64,000 bases of DNA from assembly GCA_015075185.1 (NCBI GenBank), contig JABTUW010000002.1, positions 1,674,001-1,738,000 of the forward strand. Direction: 5' to 3'. Shown here in pieces: positions 7,852 through 16,974 of the stretch. A model generated the notes under the pieces. It made no database searches. It saw only the letters and a program-made list of their open reading frames with translations, and had not been told where the DNA came from. This stretch comes from Anaerolineales bacterium. GTDB lineage: Bacteria; Chloroflexota; Anaerolineae; 4572-78; J111. Positions within the stretch are counted from its first letter, which is position 1. The number at the start of each line of letters is the position of its first letter. Made by a program: the position numbers and the translations under genes.

Positions 7852-9459
7852 ATGCTCAAACCCTTCCTCCTGGGCATTGACCAGGGTACCAGTGGCAGCC
7901 GCGCCCTAATTTTGGATCATGAGGGACAGGTTCGCGGCTACGGCTATCGTTCCCTGGCCCGGCTTTACCCGCAGCCCGGCTGGGTGGAACAAGACCCGGA
8001 CGCCGTGGTTGCTGGCGTCGCCGAAGTCATCGCCGAAGCTATGGATCGCGCGGGTTGCCGTCCTGGCGAGATTGCCGCTGGCGGGATTGCCTGCCAGCGC
8101 AACACCGATTTTATCTGGGATGTCCGCGCCCGTCGCCCCCTTGCTCCGGCCATCACCTGGCAGGATTTGCGAACCATGCCCCTGCTCGCTGAACTGGCCG
8201 CCTGGCCTCAAGCTGACCAGCGCCGGCAGCGACTTGGCTACTTCCCCGGCCCCTATAGCTCGTCGCTCCACCTGGCCTGGCGCATGCGTTACGACCCGGA
8301 GGTGGCTGCGGCCCTGCGCACCGACCACGCCCGGATCGGCTTCTCGGCGGCCTGGCTGCTGGCGGCGATGGGCCAGCCAAGCGGCCATGTCATGGATTAC
8401 TCGCTGGTTCAAGCGATGGGCTTGTATGACTTCCGGGCTGAACGCTACTGGAACGAGTGGCTGGATTTGCTCGGTATCCCCCCTGCTCCCTTACCACAAG
8501 CCGTCCCAACCACGTCTGATTTTGGGACGTTGGCTATTACCGCCTCCGCTGGCTTAACCGCAGACATACCCATCTTGGCGATGATTGGTGATCAACAAGC
8601 CGCCCTCTTCGGCTATGACTGCCGCAGTCCTGGCGACGCTGAATGTACCCTGGGTACAGCCTCCTTTGTCAACGTCTGCCTGGGCAACCAGGCCCCCGAG
8701 TCAGACAAAGTCAATATCTACTTCGCCTGGTCCCTCCCTGTGACCGCCGACCGTCGACCACTGACCACCGACCACCAAACAACGCCCGGAGCTCACCAAC
8801 CCAAAATGTCCAAAGGGCACGATGTCCAAAATCCAAAATCCAAAATCGTTCACACTTATTGCTTGGAAGCCGAAACCGCCGCCACCGGCTCGGCCATCCG
8901 CTGGATGCAAGAACATGCCCGCTTCATTGATCATTACACCGAAGTTGGGCCATTGGCCGCCTCGGTACCGGACTCGGCCGGCGTTGTCTTTGTGCCGGCC
9001 TTCACCGGCCTTTTTGTCCCCTACAATGATCCCAGGGCCCGTGGCGCCATTTTGGGCATGACCCTGGGCAGCACCCGCGCCCATATTGTGCGCGCCTTTG
9101 TCGAGGGGCTGGCTTTTCAAGTGCGGGCTATTCTGGAAACGATTGAAGCCGAAACAGGACTACGGGTTGAACAGTTGAAACTGGGCGGCGGTGTCTCCAG
9201 CAGCAATGAGGTCTGTCAAATTATAGCCGACCAGCTTGGCCTGCCGCTAATCCGGCCCAGCTTTGCCGAAACGACGGCTCGCGCTGCCGCTCTGCTAGCC
9301 GGATTGTCCGCTGGTGTCTGGCCGGCCTTGTCCGATTTGCCGCCTATCCCCGGCGATTACACCACCTTCGAACCGCGCCTCTCTGCCGACCAACGCGATG
9401 CCGCTTATGCCCACTGGCAGCGCGCCGTTGAGCGAGCGAAGGGATGGAGTGAAGATTAG
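7852..9459 (+). CDS. FGGY-family carbohydrate kinase (glycerol kinase/xylulokinase-like)
   Basis: Two-domain sugar kinase of 535 residues that transfers phosphate from ATP to a polyol or sugar in the cytoplasm. The N-terminal phosphate-binding motif is FLLGIDQGTSGSRALILD. The middle of the protein shows CTLGTASFVNV, and the C-terminal domain has LKLGGGVSSSNEVCQIIADQ, the family signature. The DQGTSGSRA start resembles glycerol kinase more than xylulokinase, but the substrate is not certain. It follows the beta-galactosidase and ends that gene cluster. Residues about 300-332 are an in-frame stretch encoded by repeats (8741-8848) between NIYFAW and HTYCLEAE. This stretch is not expected in the family. 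Confidence 0.88.
   Translation: MLKPFLLGIDQGTSGSRALILDHEGQVRGYGYRSLARLYPQPGWVEQDPDAVVAGVAEVIAEAMDRAGCRPGEIAAGGIACQRNTDFIWDVRARRPLAPAITWQDLRTMPLLAELAAWPQADQRRQRLGYFPGPYSSSLHLAWRMRYDPEVAAALRTDHARIGFSAAWLLAAMGQPSGHVMDYSLVQAMGLYDFRAERYWNEWLDLLGIPPAPLPQAVPTTSDFGTLAITASAGLTADIPILAMIGDQQAALFGYDCRSPGDAECTLGTASFVNVCLGNQAPESDKVNIYFAWSLPVTADRRPLTTDHQTTPGAHQPKMSKGHDVQNPKSKIVHTYCLEAETAATGSAIRWMQEHARFIDHYTEVGPLAASVPDSAGVVFVPAFTGLFVPYNDPRARGAILGMTLGSTRAHIVRAFVEGLAFQVRAILETIEAETGLRVEQLKLGGGVSSSNEVCQIIADQLGLPLIRPSFAETTARAAALLAGLSAGVWPALSDLPPIPGDYTTFEPRLSADQRDAAYAHWQRAVERAKGWSED
8741..8848 (+). repeat. In-frame repeat insertion inside the FGGY kinase gene
   Basis: Two word-based blocks lie here: one of GACC(G/A)CCGACC-like units (8741-8776), and one with CCAAAATCCAAAATCCAAAA (8825-8844). 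Both translate in frame, to TADRRPLTTDHQTT and HDVQNPKSKI. The flanking kinase sequence continues normally on each side. Confidence 0.65.
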
Positions 9460-9462
9460 ACA

Positions 9463-10164
9463 TCAATACGGAAAAGCTTCGGCCAGGGCTTGCTGGGTGG
9501 CGCTAATGGGCGAGGTGACGGCGATGAAGTAACGGTCGTTGTTCCAGGCCAGGCCGTACGCTTGATCGGCAAAATCGGGGGCAGACCATTGAATGTAATT
9601 TTCCTCGATGTAGAGGCGTTCTTTCCAGACTGTAATCTTGGCCCGCGCTTCTAACAGCCTTTTGTAATTTTCCAGGTAACGGCGGGCATTGATGTAAGAT
9701 TCGGCCTGGATCATGATCACACTGGCCGGATTACCAATTTTGTCCAAATAGGTTCCGCGAACAATATCAGCCCCGACAAAGGGGTCCTCATATACCCGCT
9801 CCTTTTTTAGATCAATCAGCTTAAATTCGCCTACCGTCCGCGGCATTGCATCTTCCAAAAATTTGTTGGTCGGTGGGGTGGGCCGGCTGTCAATGCCGTA
9901 GGGAGCAGGATCATTCAACCCGGCGGGGATGACCAGATTGGCCGGGGTGCAGAACCAAAAACCAACGGCGATAAGAATAAGCGAAACGATCATAAAGCGA
10001 ATAGCAGCGCGGCGCTGCTGGGCCGGCGTCTCCAAGGTGGCAACCTCGTCCACCAACTCCGGGTTGTAGCCCTGCGGGGCAACGAGCGACTCTAATTCGG
10101 AGTCGGGTGGCCCCTGCGCGGCCTGTAGCTCCGAGTCTTTGGGGCGGCCGTTTGTGTCTGGCAT
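9463..10164 (-). CDS. Single-pass membrane protein of unknown function
   Basis: Not recognised. The protein has 233 residues if it starts at the ATG at 10164, with MPDTNGRPKDSEL as N-terminus. A polar, acidic N-terminal tail (about 75 residues) precedes one strong membrane helix (FMIVSLILIAVGFWF). A C-terminal domain of about 130 residues follows, probably outside the membrane, with aromatic-rich strands (WKERLYIEENYIQW, AWNNDRYFIAVTSP). A longer frame up to 10350 exists, but its extra part is encoded by the palindromic repeat block at 10231-10411 and has no ribosome site, so the shorter start is preferred. It is convergent with the FGGY kinase, only 3 bases apart. Confidence 0.6.
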   Translation of the reverse strand: MPDTNGRPKDSELQAAQGPPDSELESLVAPQGYNPELVDEVATLETPAQQRRAAIRFMIVSLILIAVGFWFCTPANLVIPAGLNDPAPYGIDSRPTPPTNKFLEDAMPRTVGEFKLIDLKKERVYEDPFVGADIVRGTYLDKIGNPASVIMIQAESYINARRYLENYKRLLEARAKITVWKERLYIEENYIQWSAPDFADQAYGLAWNNDRYFIAVTSPISATQQALAEAFPY

Positions 10165-10230
10165 GCTAAGTACCTGTTTACCGTAATTAAGCCTTAACCA
10201 AGAGTTCTTGTAGATTGAGTAAAAAAATTG

Positions 10231-10411
10231 ACACAGAGCCACACGGAGAAGACCCAAAGGTTCACAGAGAAGAAATTTTAAAATCTCTTTGTGTATCTCC
10301 GCGAGTCCTGACTTGAAAATAGGAGTGCAAACCTTGGTTTGCTCCAGCATAGCAAGCTATGCACTCCATTTTGTTCATTCCTGGCGAACGAAGTTCATAG
10401 CAACTCTGTGT
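10231..10411. repeat. Mosaic of at least three palindromic repeats
   Basis: Outer words ACACAGAG (10231-10238) and CTCTGTGT (10404-10411) enclose further palindromes: CACAGAGA with TCTCTTTGTG, GGAGTGCA (10322-10329) with TGCACTCC (10360-10367), AAACC with GGTTT, and GCATAGC (10347-10353) with GCTATGC (10356-10362). This fills the gap between the HAD gene and the membrane-protein gene. No gene is seen in it. Confidence 0.75.
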
Positions 10412-10501
10412 TCCTGTCTGAATCGAAGGTGACTTGTCCAGGTTAGGGAAATTATACTTACAGAGTGGAGAGGTGACAAGGGTAAAACCTTTTGCGGAGA
10501 G

Positions 10502-11326
10502 TCAAAGTGAATTAGCCTGGTGATCCCAGGCCGCCACGAGCGCCTCCAGGCTGCCAAAAACCGCATCCGGTTGAATACCTTTGACGGTGATGGCCGCCTC
10601 GGTATCAACACCGGTTGTCATTAAAATCGTCTTCAGCCCGGCCCGCTGTCCCCCCAGAATATCCGTATCCAGGCGGTCGCCGAGCATGACGGTTTGGCCA
10701 GGCAGGCTGCCCAACTTGGCGACGGCAATTTCAAAGAGGAAGCGTTCCGGCTTGCCCATAATCAGCGGAGCCACGCCGGTAGCCGCCAGGATCGCCGCCA
10801 GGATCGTGCCGGCTTCGGGGACCAGGCCCTCCTCGGTGGGATACACCACATCGGGGTTGCTGCCGATAAAACGTGCGCCGCGCTGGATGTGCAGCGCCGC
10901 GTGCTTGAGTTTGGTGTAGGTCAAATCAGGGTCTCCGCCGACGACCACTACGTCGGCCACCTGGCTGGCATCGGCGAGCAGGGTAAAACCGGCTGTCCGG
11001 ATCGCTGCTTCGATACTCGGTTGTCCAACCACGTAGACTGTCCCGCCAGTCGGAAATTCTTGCTGGAGATAAGCCGCCGTAACCAGGGCCGAAGTCAGGA
11101 TATTTTCCTCTTTAACGACCTCCGCCCCCAAATCAGCCAGCCTTTGCCGGTACTCCCCCGGCGTTTTGGTGGAGCTGTTGGTGGCAATGATGAAAGGGAT
11201 GTGACGCCGGTGTAGAAAATTGAACAGGTCGGCCACTCCCGGCAGTGGCTCAGGCCCGCGCAGCAGCACGCCGTCCATATCGGTGACCAGGGCGCGGAGA
11301 TTGCGAAAATTCAGGAGACTGGTCAT
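10502..11326 (-). CDS. HAD superfamily class IIA phosphatase (NagD-like)
   Basis: Cytoplasmic sugar-phosphate or nucleotide phosphatase, 274 residues, the usual size for the NagD/AraL group. Motif I is LVTDMDGVLLRG with the aspartyl nucleophile Asp16 and Asp18. Motif II is IIATNSSTKTPGEY. The C2-type cap follows, and motif IV reads MLGDRLDTDILGGQRAGLKTILMTTG. Its ATG overlaps the stop of the preceding aldolase gene (ATGA), so the two are translationally coupled. Together with the aldolase, MFS transporter and FGGY kinase upstream on this strand it probably handles phosphorylated intermediates of one sugar. The exact substrate is unknown. Confidence 0.9.
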   Translation of the reverse strand: MTSLLNFRNLRALVTDMDGVLLRGPEPLPGVADLFNFLHRRHIPFIIATNSSTKTPGEYRQRLADLGAEVVKEENILTSALVTAAYLQQEFPTGGTVYVVGQPSIEAAIRTAGFTLLADASQVADVVVVGGDPDLTYTKLKHAALHIQRGARFIGSNPDVVYPTEEGLVPEAGTILAAILAATGVAPLIMGKPERFLFEIAVAKLGSLPGQTVMLGDRLDTDILGGQRAGLKTILMTTGVDTEAAITVKGIQPDAVFGSLEALVAAWDHQANSL

Positions 11327-12108
11327 CGAGCTTGATGCAGCAGCGCCCTCGCTTCAGCCAGGCTGACGTTGTGGTGAATGATGCTGCTCAAGGCCGCCGC
11401 CATGCGGGTCGGGTTTTCGGCCTGCCAGATGTTCCGGCCAATCGTCCCGCCGACCCCGCCTGCTTCCACCGCCGCCTTGACCATCTCCAGAGTGGGTAAA
11501 GGACCTGCCTTAGCCGGGCCGCCCAGCACGACCACCGGCACGTAGCAGCTTTCGACCACCTGCTGAAAGCCTTCCACGTAGGGCACTTTGACCCAATCCG
11601 CGCCTAGCTCCGCCGCCACGCGGGCGGCAAGGCTGACGCTCTCCACCGTCCGAAACTCCGGGGCGCTGTCAAAACCGCCAGGGACCATCTCGGCCATCAC
11701 CGGGATGCCCCAGGCGTGGGCCTGGCGGATAACGCGGGCCAGCATTTCCAGAGTGGCTTCTTCAAGGGGGGAAGCGGGAAAAGCGGAGACGCAGAGCGCG
11801 TCAGCCCCCAGGCGCAGCGCATCTTCAACCGTGTAGAACTGCGCGCCCGGGCCGGGGGTCGGGCTTAGCCGGGTCCCTGCCCCGTCAATGCGCAGCACCA
11901 GTCCCACCCGCGCCAGGGTGGCGGCAAAGCGGGTGGCCGTGCCGTAGCTGGCCATGACCGCATCCACCCCCCCGGCGATAACCTGGTTGAGCGTCTGCTC
12001 CATATTTTCGATGCCCTTATCCGGGCCAGAAATCATGCCATGATCGCAAGCCACAATCAGTGTGCGGCCATCGGGCTGGAAGATTCGATTTAAACGACGA
12101 GTAACCAT
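11323..12108 (-). CDS. Class I aldolase of the FbaB/LsrF/DhnA family
   Basis: TIM-barrel aldolase of 261 residues. Key marks are IVACDHGMISGP near the N-terminus (Asp22), the Schiff-base lysine in GADWVKVPYVEG (Lys174), VVVLGGPAKAG, and the phosphate-binding GGVGGTIGRNIWQ. The family includes class I fructose-bisphosphate aldolases, LsrF (AI-2 breakdown), and the sulfofructose-phosphate aldolase YihT. The short length (about 260) and the neighbouring FGGY kinase suggest cleavage of a sugar phosphate made by that kinase. The stop overlaps the start of the HAD phosphatase gene. Confidence 0.85.
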   Translation of the reverse strand: MVTRRLNRIFQPDGRTLIVACDHGMISGPDKGIENMEQTLNQVIAGGVDAVMASYGTATRFAATLARVGLVLRIDGAGTRLSPTPGPGAQFYTVEDALRLGADALCVSAFPASPLEEATLEMLARVIRQAHAWGIPVMAEMVPGGFDSAPEFRTVESVSLAARVAAELGADWVKVPYVEGFQQVVESCYVPVVVLGGPAKAGPLPTLEMVKAAVEAGGVGGTIGRNIWQAENPTRMAAALSSIIHHNVSLAEARALLHQAR

Positions 12109-12213
12109 GGATTATGTTTATCCTTTATTGAAAGATAGAAGTCATAGACATAGGGTCTCTGAACATTATATGAATTTGGCAAAGTCAAACTAAACGTAAA
12201 TACATCCTACTTT

Positions 12214-13365
12214 CTACGTTCTACGCAACGCTGACGAGGTAAATATCAACGAGCCAACCAGCAGCAGCACCAGCACCATAGACATCCGTAGTGTGGTGGC
12301 CTCGGCCACCAGGCCGATGGCTGGCGGCCCGGCCAGAAAGCCGGCATAGCCGATGGTTGCCACCCCGGCGATACCCACCCCGGCGGGCAGGTTTGGGACA
12401 TTGCCCGCCGCACTGAAGGCCAGCGGCACCACAATGGACAGCCCTGCGCCTACGGCGGCAAAGCCCAGTAGCACCGGCGCGGTCTGCGGCAGCAAAATCG
12501 CCAGCAGCAGCCCCACCGAAGCGGCTACGCCGCCGGTGCGCACCAGAGTGGCCCTGCCAAAACGCATCGCCAGCTTATCGCCCAGCAGCCGCCCGCCGGT
12601 CATGGTGATGGAAAAGGCGGCAAAACCAATGGCTGCTATGCTGTCGGTGGCGCCAACAACGCTTTTCAGGTAGACGGCGCTCCAGTCGGCCATCGCCCCT
12701 TCGCCAATGGCCGAGCAAAAGGCAACCACGCCCAGCGGCCACAACACCCTTGCCGGCAGCCGAAACGCCGGCCCGCCTACTTCTGGTTCGGCCTCAGGGG
12801 CGATGGGTAGCAGGCGCGGTGCGGTCAGCAAAATCAACACCATAAACGCCGTACCGGCCATCACAAAATGGAGACCCGGCCCAATGCCCAAATAGGCCAT
12901 CGCCGCGCCGAGCGCAGCCCCCGCAAAGCCGCCAATGCTAAACGCCGCGTGAAACGACGACATCACCGAACGCCCCAGCGCCCGCTCGACATCAACGCCC
13001 TGAGCATTCATCGCCACATCCATCGCACTCATGGCCGCGCCAAACAGAAACAGGTTGACCCCCAGCGCCACGGCGTTGGGCATCAACGCCAGAAACGGCA
13101 GGAGCAGGCACAGCAGCACCCCGCCGACGGCAGTGACGGCGCGACTGCCAAAGCGGGCAATCAGGCCGCCGGCTATCGAGAGCGCGGTCAACACGCCCAC
13201 TGCCAACCCCATCAGCGCCAGCCCCAGTTGGCCTTCGCTCATAGCCAGATTGGCCTGTATTTGCGGAATACGGGACAGCCAGTTAGCAAACAGCGCGCCA
13301 TTGGCAAAAAACATCGCCAGCACGGCCCAGCGAGCCATTTTTAGCGAGGGGGGATGTGGGGACAT
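12214..13365 (-). CDS. MFS transporter (FucP/YbjJ-like)
   Basis: Membrane transporter of 383 residues with about 12 hydrophobic helices. The N-terminal FFANGALFANWLSRIPQIQ is typical of the YbjJ-like branch of the major facilitator superfamily. Gly-rich helix motifs (GGFAGAALGAAMAYLG, GGRLLGDKLAMRFG) match the general MFS pattern. It lies between the FGGY kinase and the aldolase on the same strand, so a sugar or sugar-acid substrate is plausible. Drug efflux cannot be ruled out from sequence. Confidence 0.85.
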   Translation of the reverse strand: MSPHPPSLKMARWAVLAMFFANGALFANWLSRIPQIQANLAMSEGQLGLALMGLAVGVLTALSIAGGLIARFGSRAVTAVGGVLLCLLLPFLALMPNAVALGVNLFLFGAAMSAMDVAMNAQGVDVERALGRSVMSSFHAAFSIGGFAGAALGAAMAYLGIGPGLHFVMAGTAFMVLILLTAPRLLPIAPEAEPEVGGPAFRLPARVLWPLGVVAFCSAIGEGAMADWSAVYLKSVVGATDSIAAIGFAAFSITMTGGRLLGDKLAMRFGRATLVRTGGVAASVGLLLAILLPQTAPVLLGFAAVGAGLSIVVPLAFSAAGNVPNLPAGVGIAGVATIGYAGFLAGPPAIGLVAEATTLRMSMVLVLLLVGSLIFTSSALRRT

Positions 13366-13514
13366 TGAAAATTCCTTTGCCGGTAAACAGTTTGCAGAGT
13401 CGCCAGGTCACAGGGGATCAGGGGAGCGGTATGAACTCACAAAAGTGAAAAATTTGTACCTCTCGGTCTCGTCTTGGCGGGCCGAATTTGTCCAGATGCT
13501 TTACGTTTTTCGTT

Positions 13515-14990
13515 TTATATCCCGGCCGACAGCTTCTGAACCATCTGCTGATAAGCGGCAAAGCGTTCATCATAAACAGGTCGCTGCGTTTCATCCGGGG
13601 TCAGGGGGCGGACAGGTTTTTGTAGGCGAGCCTGCCCCGCTTCGACGGACTCGAACACGCCAGCGCCCCAGCCGGCCAGGATGGCCGCACCGAGGGCCGA
13701 CCAGTGAGCGTACTCGGTCAAGGTGAGCGGTATCCCGGTCACATCGGCCAGGATGCGGGTCCAGACCGGGCTGCGCGTGGCGCCGCCGGCCATCCACAAC
13801 TGCTCGACCGGCAGGTTAGCCCGGCGCATGTCTTCCAAAGCTCCGCGCAGCTCGAAAGCTGTGCCTTCCAGGATGGCCCGGCTCATATCGGCGCGGCTGT
13901 GGTCAAGGCGCAAACCGACAAAGCCGCCATGCGCGGTGTGGACCGGCAGAAAGAGCAGGCCATTGCTGCCGGGACTGGTCTGCGCCAGCGCCCCATTCAT
14001 CGCGGTGTACAGGCCGGCCCGAGAGAGCGGGGCTTGCGGCTCGACATTCTGCCAGACCTCGTTGAGCCACCACTCGACCGTTGCGCCGAAGCCGCCCAAA
14101 AAGCGCGAGGGCGCCCAGCGCTGGGGAGCTACGTGGAAGTTGAGGTCCATGCTGGCCGGCAGAGAGGCCAGGTCCGGCTTATCCACGACCCCGGTAATGA
14201 CCCAGGCTGTGCCGCAGGTCAGCATCAGCTTGCCGCCGGTGATACCCATGGCCAGGGCCTCGCAGCAGTGATCGTGGCCGCCATTAACGACCAGCGTGGT
14301 CGTCGGCAGGCCGGTCTGGCGGCTGGCCTCGGCGCTGATGGGGCCGATGATGGCCCCGGACGGGCGCAGCTCGGGCAGCCGCTCCGGGGTAATGCCGGCC
14401 AGGTCGCATAGTTCCTGGCTCCACTGGCCGGTGGTGACATCGGCCAGGAGCATTTCGTCGCCGCAGGAGTAGTCGGTGCAAAACTGGCCGGTCAGGCGGT
14501 GGACCAGGAAGTCGTTGATGCCCAGAAAGCGGTCGGTGGCGGCAAATACGTCGGGGCGATGTTGGCGCAGCCAGGCAATAAAGGGCAAGGGCAGGCCAAT
14601 CTGGAGCGACCAGCCGCTGATGCGGCGAACGGTCGGCTCCAGGCCCTCGGCTCGCCAGTGGTTGACCAGCGCTTCGGCCCGGCGGTCCATCCAGGTGATG
14701 ATGGGATAGGTGGGCGTGCCGTCGGTTTTAACGGGGATGAGCGAGCCGGCCTGGGCCGACAGGGCCAGGGCCAGAATTTCTGTTTCCGGCCCAACCTGGG
14801 CCAGAATACTCCGCACGGCCTGAACCAGCGCCTGCCAGACCTGCTCCGGGTCTTCTTCGGCCCAGCCGGGCTGGGGGGTGAGCAGAGGATAAGGCTGCTC
14901 AGCCGTCGCTAATTCCGCACCGGACAGGTCAAATAGAACGGCTTTGGTGGCGGTGGTACCAATATCTAATCCAAGAATAGTTTGTGGCAT
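13515..14990 (-). CDS. FGGY-family carbohydrate kinase (gluconokinase/xylulokinase-like)
   Basis: Sugar kinase of 491 residues, the usual length for xylulokinase and gluconokinase. It opens with ILGLDIGTTATKAVLFD (phosphate loop), shows PQPGWAEEDPEQVW, the substrate-side TYPIITWMDRRA, and VVNGGHDHCCEALAMG. Its C-terminal signature is QLWMAGGATRSPVWTRILADVTG. It is the first gene of the minus-strand cassette kinase, MFS, aldolase, phosphatase. Xylulose, gluconate or a less common ketose or uronate are all possible. The pairing of an FGGY kinase with an LsrF-like aldolase also recalls lsrK/lsrF, but nothing here shows AI-2 specificity. Confidence 0.9.
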   Translation of the reverse strand: MPQTILGLDIGTTATKAVLFDLSGAELATAEQPYPLLTPQPGWAEEDPEQVWQALVQAVRSILAQVGPETEILALALSAQAGSLIPVKTDGTPTYPIITWMDRRAEALVNHWRAEGLEPTVRRISGWSLQIGLPLPFIAWLRQHRPDVFAATDRFLGINDFLVHRLTGQFCTDYSCGDEMLLADVTTGQWSQELCDLAGITPERLPELRPSGAIIGPISAEASRQTGLPTTTLVVNGGHDHCCEALAMGITGGKLMLTCGTAWVITGVVDKPDLASLPASMDLNFHVAPQRWAPSRFLGGFGATVEWWLNEVWQNVEPQAPLSRAGLYTAMNGALAQTSPGSNGLLFLPVHTAHGGFVGLRLDHSRADMSRAILEGTAFELRGALEDMRRANLPVEQLWMAGGATRSPVWTRILADVTGIPLTLTEYAHWSALGAAILAGWGAGVFESVEAGQARLQKPVRPLTPDETQRPVYDERFAAYQQMVQKLSAGI

Positions 14991-15186
14991 AGTTCGTCTC
15001 GCAAAATTGGGTCTATGGGAATTGAGTGGGATGCATTATACTTGGGGGGGTAAGAGATGACAAAGCAGGGATGTCTGTAAGGGATATCCTTCTTTCGGGG
15101 ATTGGAAGATAAAAGCCTTCCCAATCTGCCCGCCAATCTTTCAGATAATTACCTTAAATGACATTATCGAGAATAGCAGAATTTTT

Positions 15187-15252
15187 GACATGATTAACAA
15201 GATTAACAGGATTATGAGCAGTTCTTATCTTGTAAATCCTGTAAATCTTGTC
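15187..15252. repeat. Palindromic repeat of the ACAGGATTAACA word family
   Basis: GACATGATTAACAAGATTAA on the left faces ATCTTGTAAATCCTGTAAAT on the right, an imperfect palindrome using the same words as the inner element at 2382-2448. It lies in the 306-base gap between the divergent kinase and MFS genes. Confidence 0.75.
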
Positions 15253-15296
15253 TAACTTTTATTTCAGTTAAACTTTATAGTCGGAGGGAGAAACGA

Positions 15297-16607
15297 ATGA
15301 TTGCCAGATTGGCTCATGGCCGCTTTCATTATGCCTGGATTGTGGTGGGGGTAACTTTTTTGGTGATGCTGCTGACGGCGGGCATTCGTTCGGTTCCCGG
15401 CGTGCTGATCTTGCCGTTGGAAGATGAATTTGGCTGGACCCGGGCGACGGTCTCACTGGCCGTCTCGATCAATCTCTTTCTCTACGGGCTGTGTGGGCCG
15501 TATGCCGCCGCCCTGATGGAAAAGATCGGCATGCGCCGGATGATGGCGGCTGCCCTGTTTCTCCTTACCGGCGCGATTCTCCTGACAACGCAGATTACCG
15601 TACCCTGGCAGCTCTACCTGCTGTGGGGGGCGGTGGTCGGATTGGGGACCGGGGCCATGGCCGGCTGGATTGCGGCTACGGTTTCGAACCGCTGGTTTGT
15701 GGCCCGGCGAGGGGTGGTGGTCGGCTTGCTCACCGCCAGCAATGCCACCGGGCAGTTGATTTTTGTGCCGCTGCTGGCCTCACTGGTGGCCAGCCAGGGC
15801 TGGCGTTCGGCGGTGCTGCTGGTGGCCGGGGTGGCGCTGCTGCTCGTCCCACTGGCGGTCATTTTTATCCGCAACTTTCCCCAGGATGTAGGGCTAAGGC
15901 CCTACGGGGCGACCGAGCACGATGAAGACCCCCGCCCGCGGGCCCAGTTGGGCAATCCCTTCACAGGCGCACTGCAAACCCTGGCTCGCTCGCTGCGCTC
16001 CCGCGACTTTTTGCTGTTGGCGGGCAGCTTTTTTATTTGCGGCCTGACCACCAGCGGCCTGGTCGGCACCCATCTGATCCCCTTTGCCCGCGAGTGCGGC
16101 CTGTCTGAAGTGACGGCGGCCAGCCTGCTGGCGGTCATCGGCGTGTTCGATGTGCTGGGGACCATGGCCTCCGGCTGGCTGTCGGATCGCTATGACAGCC
16201 GCTGGCTGTTGTTCTGGTATTACGGCCTGCGCGGGCTGTCGTTGATGTTTCTGCCGGTGGCCTATGAATTTGGCTTTTACGGCTTGATGCTTTTTGTGGT
16301 TTTCTACGGCCTGGATTGGGTGGCGACCGTCCCGCCGACGGTGCGTCTGACCGCCGACATCTTTGGCAAAGCCAACGTGGGCACGGTCTATGCCTGGATC
16401 TTTGCCAGCCACCAGCTTGGTTCGGCGGCGGCGGCGTACGGCGCGGGCCTGCTGCGGACCTGGCTGGGCGATTACCAGGCCAGTTTCATTATCGCCGGGC
16501 TGTTTGGGCTGCTGGCGGCGGTCATGGTCCTGCGCATCGGGCGAGAGACTCCCCGCGATTTACTGCCAGTACGCCAGCCGGAACTCCCGGCTGCGCCGGC
16601 GAGCTGA
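15297..16607 (+). CDS. MFS transporter, monocarboxylate/oxalate-formate-like
   Basis: Transporter of 436 residues with about 12 helices. The N-terminal HGRFHYAWIVVGVTFLVMLL and RSVPGVLILPLEDEFGWTRA are characteristic of the branch of MFS that includes OFA and monocarboxylate-type carriers. A central cytoplasmic loop (about residues 200-225) separates the halves, and LSDRYDSRWLLFWYYGLRG is the MFS loop motif of the second half. The start follows GGAGGGAG. It stands alone, divergent from the sugar kinase, and has no clear pathway partner. Confidence 0.87.
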   Translation: MIARLAHGRFHYAWIVVGVTFLVMLLTAGIRSVPGVLILPLEDEFGWTRATVSLAVSINLFLYGLCGPYAAALMEKIGMRRMMAAALFLLTGAILLTTQITVPWQLYLLWGAVVGLGTGAMAGWIAATVSNRWFVARRGVVVGLLTASNATGQLIFVPLLASLVASQGWRSAVLLVAGVALLLVPLAVIFIRNFPQDVGLRPYGATEHDEDPRPRAQLGNPFTGALQTLARSLRSRDFLLLAGSFFICGLTTSGLVGTHLIPFARECGLSEVTAASLLAVIGVFDVLGTMASGWLSDRYDSRWLLFWYYGLRGLSLMFLPVAYEFGFYGLMLFVVFYGLDWVATVPPTVRLTADIFGKANVGTVYAWIFASHQLGSAAAAYGAGLLRTWLGDYQASFIIAGLFGLLAAVMVLRIGRETPRDLLPVRQPELPAAPAS

Positions 16608-16682
16608 TAACGGCCCCCTCTTGTTGAGTGAATATTAACCCCCCAATTTTGATTGGTTTTCCCCTACAACTGGAATTCTCAC

Positions 16683-16818
16683 TAGCTACCCTACAGTTTT
16701 AAATTAGCTCACGGATTAACACAGATAAACGCAGATTAAATCAAAAAATAAAGAAAAAAAATCCATGAAATCTGTGTTCATCCGTGTCCCATTTAATTTG
16801 GCAGAGCAAAGTGTAGGG
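16683..16818. repeat. Nested palindromic repeat (CTACCCTACA outer, ACACAGAT inner)
   Basis: Outer words CTAGCTACCCTACA and TGTAGGGAGGCTAG form an imperfect inverted repeat. They enclose CACGGATTAACACAGATAAA and its partner ATCTGTGTTCATCCGTG. The outer arm resembles that of the 2342-2485 element while the inner word family differs, as if different repeats had entered the same older palindrome. Confidence 0.75.
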
Positions 16819-16860
16819 AGGCTAGGAATTCTCAAAGGAAATCGGTTCTCCCGCACTTCG

Positions 16861-16974
16861 CGTGAAAAAATCACGTTTTGAACTGGCGCCAGTTTCGCTA
16901 ATACTTTTTTGCCGGTACATTCAGCGTGTTTTGGTATCTCGTAACGATGGCTGTAACGATTAGGGGACGCCCCT
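16861..16974. promoter_or_regulatory. Cluster of palindromes and a direct repeat upstream of the oxidase gene
   Basis: Within about 110 bases lie CGTGA-AAAAA-TCACG (16861-16875), the perfect palindrome AACTGGCGCCAGTT (16881-16894), two direct copies of GTAACGAT 12 bases apart (16941 and 16953), and AGGGG-ACG-CCCCT-like arms (16962-16974). Together with the 16683-16818 repeat they fill the gap before the oxidase. Regulator binding is inferred only. Confidence 0.3.
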
